From: Tilletia caries
Lineage: Eukaryota > Basidiomycota > Exobasidiomycetes > Tilletiales > Tilletiaceae
Assembly (NCBI GenBank): GCA_032718865.1
Contig: JALUTQ010000027.1
Coordinates: forward strand, 310,001 to 374,000
DNA length: 64,000 nt
Direction: 5' to 3'
The first letter of the stretch is position 1. Each line of letters opens with the position of its first letter. Shown one piece after another: positions 21,400 through 33,146 of this stretch. A model generated the notes under the pieces. It did not search any database. It was not told the DNA's origin and saw only the letters and a list, made by a program, of their open reading frames with translations. Made by a program: the position numbers and the translations under genes.

Positions 21400-24300
21400 T
21401 CACGGTGCACGGAAAGTCGCATTGATAAGTCGCCACAGATTGTCCCGGAGCAGTCGGAGCGCAAGCACAGTCTTCGCATCCGCAACCGAAAACCGGACCT
21501 TCTGCCGATCGATGTACACGCTGTTCGCCGCCAGCTGTGTGCCCAGGAACAGAGAGGGGAGACAAAGGTTCACGTCCACAGTTAGTCACCATGCATGAAA
21601 CGCTGGGAAGAGGGTAAGCCAGGGGCGTGGGGGGACTCACATAAAAGTTCGCCTCTCCACACATCAACATCAACGCCCGATCATCCACCGGACTCGTATC
21701 CCACGCAAACATCCTCTTCTTCGCATTCTGCATCATAGTGAAGTACACCAAATAATGGCACGTCTTCGGCAGCGTATGGAACCGCAGCCTCCGATTGACC
21801 GACGACGGGTGGATCGCGGCTGGTGCGTTGTTCCCGATTGTTCGGAGTTGGGAGTTCTTCGGGTCGATGGAGAGCATTTTCGGGTAGAGCGCTGCGGCCA
21901 TGGCGGCTGTGATGACTGCGATACTGCCCGAGTTGAGGTTCAGCTCGTCCGGGAGCTGCATCAGTCGAGGCTTCCCACCACTCGCCCCCGCCCGCCAGCG
22001 AAGCCTCGCAATCGCCCGACTCGTGCCATCGTCCACTTTGACAAAGCCAGAGTCGAGCAGGTACGCCATGTACTGCTGCCGGAGATCCTCGATCTGCTGC
22101 AACGTCTGATGGCTCAGGAACGTCCGGTTGCAGAATGCCCAATGGTGGTTATTCCCACACGCCCGTCGCCAGGCATTGAACGCATTCGCCACCGTCAGGA
22201 AGTCGCTGTCGCCAGCCTTGAACGAGGCTTTCGCCAGGTCGGCCTCGTCTTCGCGCCCGAAGGGCGTGACGAAGGGTGACTTCGAGTTGAGCGCGGCAGC
22301 TATCGTCAGCGCGGGGTCGAGGCACCGCATCATAGACGCGATGAGCAGGAACTTGCCCATGTGCACGTCCAGCGGCATCCGGCTCAGATGCCGACCGAGA
22401 GGCGTGATCTCCTCCGTGGTCGTCAAGGCCTTCACCTCGATCAGGGCGGTGACGGCTCGTTGGACGTTGATCTCGGTCGGCGGGTCCAGCGCCTGCGTGA
22501 GCGCGTCTTGGATACTGTCGCCAATCTTGATCTTCATGATCTTGAGCTTCAGGGCGAGCTCTTGGAGGGAGAGACGGAGCATCTCCGGTTGAGGATGTTC
22601 AGCGAGCTGCGGAAGGACCATGTGCCAGACACAGGTTAGCGTCTGTATTCCTTCCTTCGAGCGTATAGAGTCAACCGGATCAACTCACGTATTGATCATG
22701 TCGATGTTTCGTAAACAAATGAAAGCAAAGCCCCTCCTGCACACGCCCAGCCCGTCCCCTCCGCTGCTTAGCATTACTCCTCGCAACAAAGCACTCCACA
22801 AGTTTACTGATCTGCCGCTTCTCATCAAACCGCATCTCCCGATGTTTCCCCGTATCAATCACACACGTAATGTCCGGGATCGTGATCCCCGTCTCGGCGA
22901 TGTTCGTCGCGATCACGATCTTGCGGACCCCCTTGGGCGGGATGTCGAACACTTGACTCTGGAGGTCGCTGCTGATAGTCGAGTGGAGCGGGTAGATCCG
23001 GAACTCGGTTGTGCCCAGTAACGGATGGGCCTGCAGGAGGTCGTGACAGCGCCGAATCTCCATCAGGCCCGGCATGAAGACCAGAATCGCCTGGCTGTAG
23101 GCCTGCAGGTCAGGCTTCGTACAGATGTTCTCAATCAGCTGGACGATGAGCTCGTGGTTGATCGCATTCTCATCCATCCGATCCAACGTCGAGATCGTCT
23201 TCATCCTGTACTTGATCCCCGCCAGTTGCTTGTTCGAACTCTGCGCCTCTCCTTCTCCTTCATCGTCGTCGTCCAGATCCGCAGGCGCTTCGTCGTCTTG
23301 GCTGGCCAGGTGCGCTTTGTTCTGGATCTCGACGCCAGTCCGCGGTAGGCCTCTGCGGCGCTTGTCGCGGTATGCGTACTGCGAGCTGTCCTCGAGCACG
23401 TAGTCGCATAGCTCGATCGCATCTTCCAGGAAGCGTACGTCTACCGGGAACGTACGCCCCGGAATGGAGATGGTCGGGCACCCGCCACAGTAGGCGCTGA
23501 TACGTTCCGCATCCACGGTTGCTGACATCAGGATGACCTTGAGATCTTTGCGGTGCTCCAGCAATGTCTTCAAGACGATGAGCAGGAAGTCGCTCTCGAT
23601 GGATCGTTCGTGAACCTCGTCGATTCTGGAAGAGTCAAATCGTTAGCAAGCGAGAATAGGCCTCGATAGGGTGGGCTCTGTGACAACTCACATGATATGC
23701 TGAAGTACAGAAACGGCAAGACATGAACGAGTTTGTGAGCATACAAACCACATAACACCCCCGTCCCAAACACAACTCACAGTAATCTCATTAAAAGCAT
23801 TCCCCTCCAACATCCTCAACACAATCCCCGTCGTAGCATAAACAAGCCTCGCCCTCCGTCCAACCTGACTCTCCAACCGAATCGCATACCCAACCATAGA
23901 CCCATCCGACCCCACCGCCCCCGCAGGCTCACCCATCTCAGCACTCACCCGCTCCGCCAGCGAGATCGCACTGATCCTGCGGGGCTCGGTCACGTAGATC
24001 TTGCACGGCTGGCCGCGGGAGAGACAGTGCTCGAGGACGAAGGCGGGCACTTGGGTCGATTTGCCGCAGCCGGTCTCGCCGGAGAGGACGAAGATGGAGG
24101 AGTTGTCGACGATCTCGAGGATGTGCTCGCGGTATGCTGAGATGGGGAGGGTCTTCCTTTGGATCTGCGCGTAAAAATAGGTTCAAATCGTCAGTGGACC
24201 TCGTAGGCTCTCGAGGGTCCCCTCGTTTTGGAAAAACTCACCAGCATCTTCTGGTACGACGGCGTATTAACCAGCTCCGCGAACTCCCTCTGGACCGCCT

Positions 24301-26345
24301 CATTGCGCACAATCGGAGCAGGTTCCTCCACCTTCGGACTATCAACAACCGCCGGCGACCCGCCCCCTTCCACCGGCCCCTCGCCATTCACCTCAGGCAC
24401 GCCGGACCCGGACCCGGACCCGGACCCATTGACAGGGACAGGCCCTCGGAAAGTTTCTACAGCCCCATCCGAAGGCTTCGGACTGAGCTTCTTACCAACC
24501 GGAGCCCGGTACGTATTCCCCCTCGCGACCTCCTCCAAGCGCTGCCCCAACACAGTCCGAATAACAGCCACGCGTCTCCTGCGCGCCTCTTCCCGTTGCT
24601 CTTTACGCAGCCCGTCCAGATCGTCCCACCACTGGCGGTACGCGGTGGTGAGACTTCTCTGGACGGGGCGTTCGAGCTCGATGGTGTGCAGCGCGGCGAT
24701 GGCGATCAGGTCTTCTGCTGTGGGCTGGGTTGCCGTTGCGATGCCGGTGAGGGCGTAGATGTCGACGAAGGTCTCGTTCAGCTGTGTGAGGTCGTCAGCA
24801 GGCTTTGTGGTGCTCGAGGCTGCATCTGGGGGTGTAGTAGAATCTGATGCGGCCGGCGTCTCTTCTTTCGCAGCCGAGGGGACGGGGGATGTGGGCTTGT
24901 TGGAAGGGAGGCAGGCTGGGACGTCGACGCGATCCAACTGCGTGAAACCACCAGCGACGGCGCGCATAGCAGCAGCGCCTTTACTACTCCAGCGAATCTC
25001 CAGTCTGCTGCGGCAGATCCGACCTCCACCAGGCACTCTATGAAACTTGGCAATGGCGAACTCGTCTATCCTATGAATGGCGTCGTTGAGCAGCGTCTGC
25101 GGAGAGTTCTTGCTGGATACGGCACCCTTTGCGACGGGGGGGATGGTCCGAACTTCGATCTGGACGGCATCACCTTGCGCCGTGTTGTCCACGACGGATT
25201 CTGGGATCTCGTCGAGCATGTCGCCGAACATGGGCTCGTCATCCGAAGCCTCGGCGTCCTCCTGATTGGTGCTGGGTTCCTCCGCTACAGCATCGTTTGC
25301 AGTGGGTGCCTCTGCCTCTGCCTTCTTTCGCGCAATGCGAGCTTCCCTGGCAGCCAGTTTGGCCGCCTGTGCCGCCTCCTCTTCCCTCTGAGCGCGCTCC
25401 CGCCGCTCGCGCTCGAGGGCATCGAAGTTGGAGACAGGCAAGCGAGAGAAGGAAAAGCCATGATGGGGCGGCGGCCGACTAGCGTCTACAGCATCATCGC
25501 GAGCAAGGACCTGAGGAGCCGACCGCTCTGACTGGGATGCTGCCTGGAGGGAAGGCTGGAACGTGCTAAGCTGTGCGCGATCCTCGAGCAGGTCGGAGGG
25601 GATGACGAGGATCAGATAGCTGAGACAATCTTCGAGCTCGAGGGAGGGAGCGAAGCGCAAGGCCCAGTCGGCAAGGTGTGGACTGAAGCCGAGATTGACG
25701 AGGAGGGTATGGGTGATGAGTGCTCGATGGAGCTGGCGCAGGTGAGCCTCGGCGGGTTTGATGAAGGGCGATGCTGATTCTGGTGCGGAGGGAGTGAGTA
25801 GAGGAACGGGGCGGAGGAAAGTTGCGGCTTGAGGTTCGGGAAGCTCTGCGCCGGCTGAGACGGCGTCTGCGAAATGGGCGAGGATGCGGTCGCGGACGTC
25901 GATGGAGAGCTCGAAGGAGGTGAGAGAGCTTGAGAGACGCTGGTCGAATTCGATGATCTGGCGCAGTGCGACCAGCAAAAAATGAGGAAGAAATGATGAT
26001 CAGCGGACGACGATGCTAATGAGGAGGACTGAAGCTCACCTTCCAAATTCTCGCGGCTTCTCGATCTGCTTTCTCCATGACGCGCTCGACGAGTTCTTGC
26101 AGCTCCTGGCGTTCAGCCTCAGCGAGTAGGGCTGCTTCGTCCTGTGGCTCGCTTTCAGTTGATGCTTTCTGGGTCGAGGCTACCCCTCCTGTTGTTGAGC
26201 TGGCAGGTTCAGCGGTGCCATTGGAGGGGTTGGCTTGTGCCTCATCTGCGGCGGGCTCTGGTAGGGGCTCCTGCTTCTTGGGGACTGAGGAAGTCGCAAA
26301 GCCGCGGTTGGCGTTGGCCTTGAGGGTGGGGCGCTTCTTTCCCAT
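21400..26345 (-). CDS. DExH-box RNA helicase, DHX29/Ucp12-like
   Basis: Large ATP-dependent RNA helicase of the DEAH/RHA group; relatives act on structured mRNA during translation or in RNA processing. Seven exons (26040-26345, 24242-25957, 23781-24164, 23692-23699, 22689-23625, 21641-22606, 21400-21534) close exactly in frame to 1483 aa. The N-terminus MGKKRPTLKANANRGFATSS is typical of this subfamily. The Ala/Glu-rich N-terminal 700 residues include a UBA-like helical region. Motif I is GETGCGKST, motif II IDEVHERS, motif III SAT, and motif VI QRRGRAGR. HA2 and OB-fold parts follow, ending NATFRAP. An Asp/Glu insert sits between RecA1 and RecA2. The 8-nt fourth exon completes the sequence just before motif II. 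Confidence 0.92.
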
Positions 26346-26523
26346 GCTGAGCGCGCGTTGAGGTTGTCGATGAGCTCGCTGGGTGTCCCGCTGCCGACTG
26401 CAGTTTGCTGTGCGTTGCGCCTGTGGTCGTTGCTTGGTCCGCGCACAAGGTTCTCACGCGCAAAGCCGCGGTTCTTCCTGCGTCCCAAGGATCTCGCTGT
26501 CTGTCCTCAGTGGGTGAGTGAGG
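26346..26523 (-). promoter_or_regulatory. Remaining promoter of the DExH helicase
   Basis: These 178 bp lie between the helicase start and the left 81-bp repeat. If the island inserted at that repeat, this is the native proximal promoter, cut off from the part now upstream of TSR1. Confidence 0.5.
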
Positions 26524-26604
26524 ATCTTCTTGCTGCTCGTGTGTTGGCTTGTGCTTCGCCTTCTCGAATCTCGATTGTCGCCTGCGAGTTGACGTCGAGC
26601 GCAA
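26524..26604 (+). repeat. 81-bp direct repeat, left boundary of transposon island
   Basis: Starts ATCTTCTTGCTGCTCGTGTG and ends GTCGAGCGCAA. It is identical to 45404-45484 over all 81 positions, while flanks on both sides differ. Both copies have the same orientation and lie near the promoter of a conserved gene. Confidence 0.95.
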
Positions 26605-26644
26605 TCTTGAGTCTGCCTGCGTGTGAAGCTGTTTACTAGAGGTC

Positions 26645-26800
26645 CGGAAAGGTGCCGAGGAAATGCTGCCAAATAACCAGGACAGGAGATGATTGCTAGC
26701 AGTACAGCAGCTGTCCATGAACCAGACAGACAGTAGTGCATGAGAGCGGGGCAAGTGGTGGTTCACTCGAAGAAAACTGCAACTCTGAGTTCAACCGCTT
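26645..26800. repeat. KDZ element left terminal inverted repeat
   Basis: About 150 bp, imperfectly complementary to 31715-31865. Matching blocks include GCTGTCCATGAACCAGACAG in both arms. Confidence 0.85.
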
Positions 26801-26854
26801 TCCTCGTTTCTGACAGTCACCCTTCACGCCTCACACGGCACACCTACCCGGCTA

Positions 26855-29800
26855 GTGGCTACCCTTCCTCACTCCATCCACCCAGCCGCAGGCCTTGTAC
26901 GTTGTACATGCAGTCTCCCAGCAAAAACGGCAGCCCGCCGCGGGCGAGAAGTAGTAGTAGCCGCACAGCTACAGCAACAGCTTTCATCAAGCTTGCCGTT
27001 TCCTCCGCAGCACCGCGAAACTTTGCCTCTTCTGCATCACTCATCTTCCTCTACTGCTGATCCTCTTCCAACTTCGTCGTCGTCTTTCCTACCTCATGAA
27101 AAATCTCCCCATACCATCAGCGCCCTTTTTCTCTTCTCTGAACAGGACATTGCGCCATCAAAGCGACAGCGCAAACAGCGAGCCAGAGCACATCGATCTG
27201 GCTCTGCTGCTGCGCACCGCGATACCTCGTCCTCTCATCACGAACGTCCGACAACCTCGAATGAAGACTTCCTTTCCTTTGGTGCTGGAGTGATAGATGA
27301 CTGGGCGAACCAATCTGATTTTGGGATGGGAGACGAGGGGCCAGCGGACAATTCAAGTGATCGGGACGAGATTCAGCACTACGCAGACTCGCTGTTCATT
27401 CAGCAGTCTGTGTACGTAGCACGTGTTGACCTTCGGACTTGGGTTGTCGAAGACTATGTCAATGGTATCTGCCAGGTGAGCTCATCTCTCATTCCCAGCA
27501 CTCAGAGTTCAGAGACTAGAGAGATGATGTCTTTGAGAACTATTTTCTGACACGCTTTTGCTTTGTGATTTGTCTCTTGTGCGCCTAGGAAGGGAAGTTC
27601 TATCATGTGACGCTCTATGAAGGAACCAGCCCGACAGGAAGGGACGAACAACTTGCCTCATGCGATTCCTCAGCTGGCCGAAATGGGTTGCAATGCTCGC
27701 ACAAGAGAGTCCTGCTCGAGCACGGCGAGCTGTTCCAAAAGGAGGTCATTCTTTCTCAGAGAAGTGAGTTATGAGTATGTTGAGCACGAAGCACCAGCTA
27801 CCTGGACTCTTACAGACCTCAGATATCAGAGAGAACCCGAACGCTTATAACTTCTTCATAACGTATATCATGCAGTCAATCCCCTTGCAATTCAGATCGC
27901 GGCACACCTACGTGGTGAACTTGCTTGGTTCTCTGTTCTATCTACCAGAAGCACCATCACCGCGGCCAGTCAGGACGGCAAGCGTTGTGTCGTTGCGTTG
28001 TCTGGAAACGAGCGTCGGACTTGTTCGGCATCGCATTGTTCTTCCTTTGGTCAGCCTGCAAACGTCTGTCCACATCGTCAACGCGCCCAGCAGTTCTGGA
28101 ACGACACAGGCAATTCCATCGAGCCTGATCTTGGTGGTAATGGAATGATGTACGAAAATGAAGATGGTGAGAAGTTGATTGCACCTGAACTTTGAACAGC
28201 GTTCAAACTGTGATCATTGCTGAATGGAAAGCGTTCTTATGTTCACAGATTCAACCGATGTACCTGTGTATGAGGACCTTGAGGTCTCAATGAACGCAGT
28301 CCATCCGCAAAGCCGGCCCTGCTCACATATGCCGATCTCCCCGCCCCCATTCTGCCGTCTGCCCTCTGAGCCTATTGGGAAACCAGCCACTGAAAGGGGC
28401 ATTCTTCCAACAACGATCCCGCTTGGAGAACACGCCCGCTGCGACTGCGGTCGACGCAGCAGCGTTGAAGCGCCAGTACGACTCCGACCGTGTACGATAT
28501 ACTACAGTAATGGACCGATCTCGAGACTCGTTCAAACACAGGAATGCAGCTGCCGACTCGGTCAAGAGAAGAGGAGCATCGGTCCCGACCTTTCGGAGCA
28601 CGGGCTTTTTCAATTGGAACAACTCCATCATCGTGGCACATGAAGTATTCAACGCCTATACCTCCCAGCTCTCCACCTCTCCTACTCTTTTTACAGCTTT
28701 CTGTCTGACCATTCAACATGCGTATGAACAGCATGCTCCTGGTGGAAAGCTCAAGTTTCTTCATCGTTCGACTTTTGTCAGGTTGTACTTTGCGTACATT
28801 TCCTTGCAGCGACTCGATATCGATTTCTCATGCCAACTCTGCGGTCCCAATCCTTCTACAGTCATAGCAGATGGAGTAGTGCTTGCATTTGGTGCTCCGT
28901 TTTGCCTCGCCGACCTTTGCCCTCCCACCTCAAAAGGAATGGACATCAACGAACGTGCACGAAGCAAATCGATCATTTCGTTTCTTTCCCCTTCTTCCGC
29001 GCGCGCAGCTGTGAAGCAGCTTGCCGGCTTCCTTCTGCAGCAGGTGGCAGACAACTCTGATCAGTACCTCGAATTGCTGCAGCAGATCAAGGCATCTGTC
29101 GAGACGGAATCGGTCCTGGTGATGCGCTTGTGGTCAGGACGCTTTCAGCAGGTGCTGCTGGACACGTTCTTGGCCAGGGCCACACTTTCGCACAACCTCA
29201 CGACCGCGGTTCAGCAATTGATCGACCAGTTCGCTGCACATGAGGGTGTTCTGCAACTTTGCCGCCCCCTCTGCTGCCCACTCCTGATCGAACTCAGCAC
29301 CATCGCCTTCCAAACCGCCTCCAAGGATCGCATCACTCGTCTCTCAACCACACTGGCTCGTCACTGTCCCTTCCTGGGCAACGTCTTTGTTCTTCTGGCA
29401 CATGGCATCGGCAGCATGACGAGCTCAGCAGAGACGAACCTGAGGAGCAGCTTGCAATCATTGATGGCTTCGACAGCACAAGTCGTTGACCATCAAGTTA
29501 CCTTGCTCAATCCTCGACCACCACCTCTGTCCCTGCCCAACAATGCAACGATCAGCTATACGAAGTCGGGAACTTTGTACGGTGCATCCAAATGTCGAAC
29601 GAGGCCCAACTATCCGCACTTGAATGAGGGATTGGAAGGGAGAAGCGGTGAGAAGCAGGCAACGGCGGAGGGCGGAGAGACGGGGCACCAGTGCCGCAAG
29701 TTCTATGACGAATACACCAAGCGCCAGCGGACGGGAGGCATCATGGCGTTGTGGTGTACGCATTGTATATGCGTTGGATTTCACGTCATTTTGCACGCAG

Positions 29801-30169
29801 AAGGTAGGAACGATGTCTTCTCAGCGATATTTTCATACTGGCCACGCCCTCCCTCTGTGATCGTATACGATTTTTGCATGCCAACTCGGACCATACTCCT
29901 TGAGACGAGAACCAGGATTCTTCAAGGACACGCTCTTTGTAGTGGACCAGATGCACGAGAAAGGTCATTCAAATTGCTCGGCAGCCAGCAGACTCTCGAC
30001 ATACATGCGAAACGATCCGGCACTCCAACATCTGTACTCGTCCGCGGCGGAATGCGGAAACTCGGGTCTGGCGAGGATCAAGAAGACAGTGTCCTTCTGC
30101 AATCAGGAGCACGCGGTTGCACTCGTGCGGGTGTTTTTTTGTGCGTCTGGAACCGGCAAAAGACGCTGA
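26855..30169 (+). pseudogene. KDZ-family transposase with CxC5/CxC6-like clusters, frameshifted
   Basis: The protein probably drives transposition of this element. The first exon (to about 27473) is Ser- and His-rich and carries VARVDLRTWVVEDYVNGICQ. Later exons, with GT-AG introns near 27474-27588 and 27759-27872, add a Cys-rich block with CSASHCSSFGQPANVCPHR. The long last exon contains CQLCGPNPSTVIADGVVLAFG, a C/H cluster TGGIMALWCTHCICVGFHV, and HAEGRNDVFSAIFSYWPRPP. The frame then breaks at a T5 run (29871-29875), just before the expected YDFACQ-type motif. It resumes one base later with LFVVDQMHEKGHSNC and SSAAECGNSGLARIKK, ending at 30169. Either the copy is dead or the T run carries a sequence error. 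The 5' exons are approximate. Confidence 0.75.
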
Positions 30170-30189
30170 GGATGAGCTAGAGGCCGTTG

Positions 30190-31630
30190 GAGGAGGTAGA
30201 GGCGGAGGAGGTGGAGGCTAGGCGACGTTCGAGACCGGCGACGAGAGCTTCGAGTTCGTCGTTCTTCTCTTTAAGAGCTGTCTTTTTCCGCAATCAGAAC
30301 CTTGTTTGCTTCCAATGCCTGCGCTGTGTTCGCTCGTGCCGCTTCTCGGTACATATGCATTGTTGTCTTGAAATCGTTGGCAGCATGTTCCGCCATTGCG
30401 CGCAGAGTAGGTCGAGCGCCATCGCAGAGGTTCGGACTGACATAGACATGGTCTCGGGCTTCGGCCTTCGCACTTTCATTTAAAGGCCCAAATGCGATGA
30501 AGACAGCGAGACCTGACCTTGCCGATAGCTTAGCTCCCTATAGGTGGAACGACGAAGAGAAAGGATTAACGTCGTCGCGCTTCCTGAGTCACACGCAAGA
30601 AAGGGAGACGGAGGAGAGTGACAGCACGTACCTGCTCTATAAGCCTCCATGTTCCCCTTTTTCGCGACTTGCATTCGCGCCTGAGAATTGTGTTCATATT
30701 CGTAGTATTTCATGGCGTAGTTGTGCGAGTTTTTCAAGTTAACTGTCATTCAATACGGGCAATTTTTGGAGTCAGTGAGGTGAGAGGTCCACAGAGCATT
30801 GCTGCGTAGGTATCATGTTTCCGCACTCACGCCAAATATCACGATACTGAGCTTCGGTGAGGTTGGGCTCCGGACGAAGGTTCACGTTCACGCGTTGTCT
30901 TTTCTTGCCTTTCGCATTGGTAGGGATCTCAGTGGTACCTGCAGCTGAAATGGATGTCGAATCAGTCACAGAATCACTTGTAGGGGAAAAGGAGCGAGAT
31001 TCAAACACGTACTCATCGCATGTTCCGAATCCGTCTCAGTATCGCTGTCTCGTCGTGTGCGAATCTGAAGTCCGCCGCTCTCATGCTCATTCGCACGACG
31101 AGAAACAGCGAGCAGCGTCGGATCGAGGAAGGGCGGTAGGGGAGAGGCGGGAGAAGCAGAAGCACTCTCCAAATCATGCAGACGAGCCGCTTCAGCGGCG
31201 GCCAGTAACGCGTTTGCCTCAACCATCGCTTCCGCAGCAGTGCCGTGTTGATCGTTGATGACTGCGTCTGCGGCAAGGACGCGAGGGGCAGGAACGCGAG
31301 TGTCTGGCCCCTGAGCAGGCGCGGAAGAGCTGCTTGTCGTGACTGCGTCTGGTGAGCGAGCGGGTTCTGAGGAGAAAGGGATAACGGTGGAAGCCCGAGC
31401 ATCAATGTACACATACTAGAGCAGCATGCATCTGATGAATGAGTACTAACCTCCATCTTTACTCGGTTTGCTATGTGCGCCGGGCTCGCAGGGGAGTAAT
31501 CGGCACATCCTTGGATCCTTTGGATCAAGGCAACCGCGGCGGCAACGAGGAGCTGGGCAGCAGTGAGCAGAGGAGGTGTCAGTACAGCGCGCACGGCACG
31601 TTTGTATCGTTGCTTACTCACCGCGCATGA
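30190..31630 (-). pseudogene. KDZ-element companion gene, coiled-coil protein, frameshifted
   Basis: Several minus-strand exons within the KDZ element appear to form one gene convergent with the transposase. Pieces are: an Ala-rich segment with AAEAMVEANALLAAAEAARL (about 31.2 kb); a basic piece KGKKRQRVNVNLRPEPNLTEAQYR (about 30.85 kb, read in two parts of 20 or fewer residues) with Trp-Arg-Glu after it; YAMKYYEYEHNSQARMQVAKK (about 30.7 kb, also in parts); and a C-terminal coiled coil with EANKVLIAEKDSS and LKEKNDELEALVAGLERRL. The last two run on in sense but lie in different frames, with a shift at about 30267-30285. Function is unknown; second genes are known in KDZ elements. Exon borders were not fixed. 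Confidence 0.5.
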
Positions 31631-31714
31631 TGCTTGTCTTTGCAGATTGGTCTGTTATGGATCCTGAATGCTTGATGCCTGGTGGTGATGCTGATGAGCT
31701 GTTGGTGTTTTGAC

Positions 31715-31865
31715 GTTTGAACTTTGAGCTCCTCGATTCATTGACTACTTGACCACCACTTGCCCCGTTCTGCGCCATCTCCTGTCTGGTTCATGGACAG
31801 CTCCTGTTCTCTGCACTAGCATCTCCTGTCCTGGTATTCGACATCGTTTTCCCGGCACCTACCCC
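31715..31865. repeat. KDZ element right terminal inverted repeat
   Basis: Imperfect complement of 26645-26800. The outer end reads CGGCACCTACCCC, directly followed by the target duplication TAGAGGTC. Confidence 0.85.
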
Positions 31866-31873
31866 TAGAGGTC

Positions 31874-32242
31874 ATAGAAGTAACGAGTATCCCTAGATAC
31901 ACGTGCATGCGTAAGACCCTGAGGTCTGGCAAGTCTGTCCCAAAAGAGAGCCTTCCCACCATCCCATAATCCCGAAGTCAGTCGCGACAAAGGAGGGACG
32001 CCGGTGGAAGGACTCTGAAGGGACACCGCCGAAACCATTACCCACGTAGGGATTGGTCTTACTTTCACGCATATCCAGAGCATTAGATACTTCACAGGCG
32101 ACCGCCATGTGAGCTCAGCTCGATTGCAGAGAAATTGGGAGAGTATCAATCGATCTCGACATTAGGGCAGTCGAACGACATGCCGGGAAGGAAGGAAAGC
32201 AAACGCAGACCAGAGAGAGAAAAGGAAAGGAGAACGACGAGA
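31874..32242. other. DIRS-like element 3' noncoding end
   Basis: About 370 bp after the recombinase stop codon, with purine-rich stretches around 32190-32235. No gene is seen. Confidence 0.5.
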
Positions 32243-32780
32243 TCACGTCGGGGCGGCCTCAGCAATGGCCGCCGCTGCGCGCTCGTGCGCCGGTAGAAGC
32301 CCGCGCGCATATTCCCGAAGGTATTTGAGGACCGAGTTCCCCGTCCATCCGCCAATCAGCTTGATCGACTTGATGTCCGTTCCTGTATGCCAGTACATCG
32401 TGGCACCGCCGATACGGAAGGAATGCCCCTGGAAGGCCTCCTGGCCGGACCGGACGAGAGCCGCGTTGAACGTGGCGAGGAACTTGGTTTTCGAAAGCGG
32501 GAGCACAAGTGTGGAGCCGGGCATTGAAGAAGCACGAAAGGCGAAAAGAGCAGTCGTCGAGAGTTCGTTGACCGGGACAGGGTTGAGGCGGAGATGATTA
32601 TCGAAGGCCTCGACAGGGCAGAGGGCCCCACCGACCTTCACGATGTGCTTCTGCTGGCCCTTCTCCTTGGTCGTCTTCGTCCATGGACGATTGACCCGCA
32701 CGATCTCCTTGTCGTTTAGGACTTGTCGATGCGCCTGAATAGAAGCCCGCGTCGCGTTGTGTGAAGGAGCGAAGGCCGGT
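32243..32780 (-). pseudogene. Tyrosine recombinase, C-terminal catalytic part (separated by Gypsy insertion)
   Basis: Holds the second half of the recombinase: GHSFRIGGAT supplies the H-x-x-R pair, LIGGWTGNSVLKYLREY supplies the Trp and the nucleophilic Tyr. Stop at 32243. The N-terminal half with the first catalytic Arg lies 7.8 kb away at 40620-41516. The two halves are in the same frame across the target duplication, so the recombinase was intact when the Gypsy element inserted. Confidence 0.85.
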
Positions 32781-32785
32781 GTTGA

Positions 32786-33094
32786 TGTGCTGGACGAGGC
32801 ATAGTGTGCTAGACGGTTCAGGCCTTCCTTTCCTTTCTCTTTCTCTACTGCTCTCACTTCCGGAGATAGTGGTTCCACGTGGCAGCTCCACGTGGTCTCA
32901 CTATCTTATCTCCTTTTTCTCTCTTATCTCTCGCTCGCTCCTCTCACGTCGCTACCTTTCCCTTTGTCCTCTCTCGGCCGAGTGCATTCCTTCTCTCGTC
33001 CTCATCACCTTCTCGATGCTCTCTGCCCTTGTATTTACTTGCTCTCGACATCGAATCACGCACTTCTCACTTGAATAATAGCTTTGCTATTACA
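32786..33094 (+). repeat. Gypsy 5' LTR
   Basis: 309 bp, TG...CA. CCACGTGGCAGCTCCACGTGG at about 32875-32895 is a palindromic CACGTG pair, a possible transcription-factor site. The sequence after the LTR (TGGTGATGAGAGGTG) should be the primer-binding site; I could not match it to a tRNA. Confidence 0.95.
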
Positions 33095-33146
33095 TGGTGA
33101 TGAGAGGTGATTTATCTGCGCTCTCTGCTTAAGCCATCTCCACCCT

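Larger units (their letters stand above)
26645..31865 (+). mobile_element. KDZ-type DNA transposon, 5.2 kb
   Basis: The 8-bp sequence TAGAGGTC occurs at 26637-26644 and 31866-31873 and fits a target-site duplication. 8-bp duplications are reported for the Kyakuja-Dileera-Zisupton superfamily. Inside lie imperfect terminal inverted repeats of about 150 bp. They start CGGAAAGGTGCCG (left) and GGGGTAGGTGCCG (right, complement) and share exact blocks ACCAGGACAGGAGATG and CGGGGCAAGTGGTGGT. Two convergent genes fill the element: a CxC/KDZ-type protein (+) and a coiled-coil protein (-). The element sits about 40 bp inside the 81-bp repeat. Confidence 0.88.
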
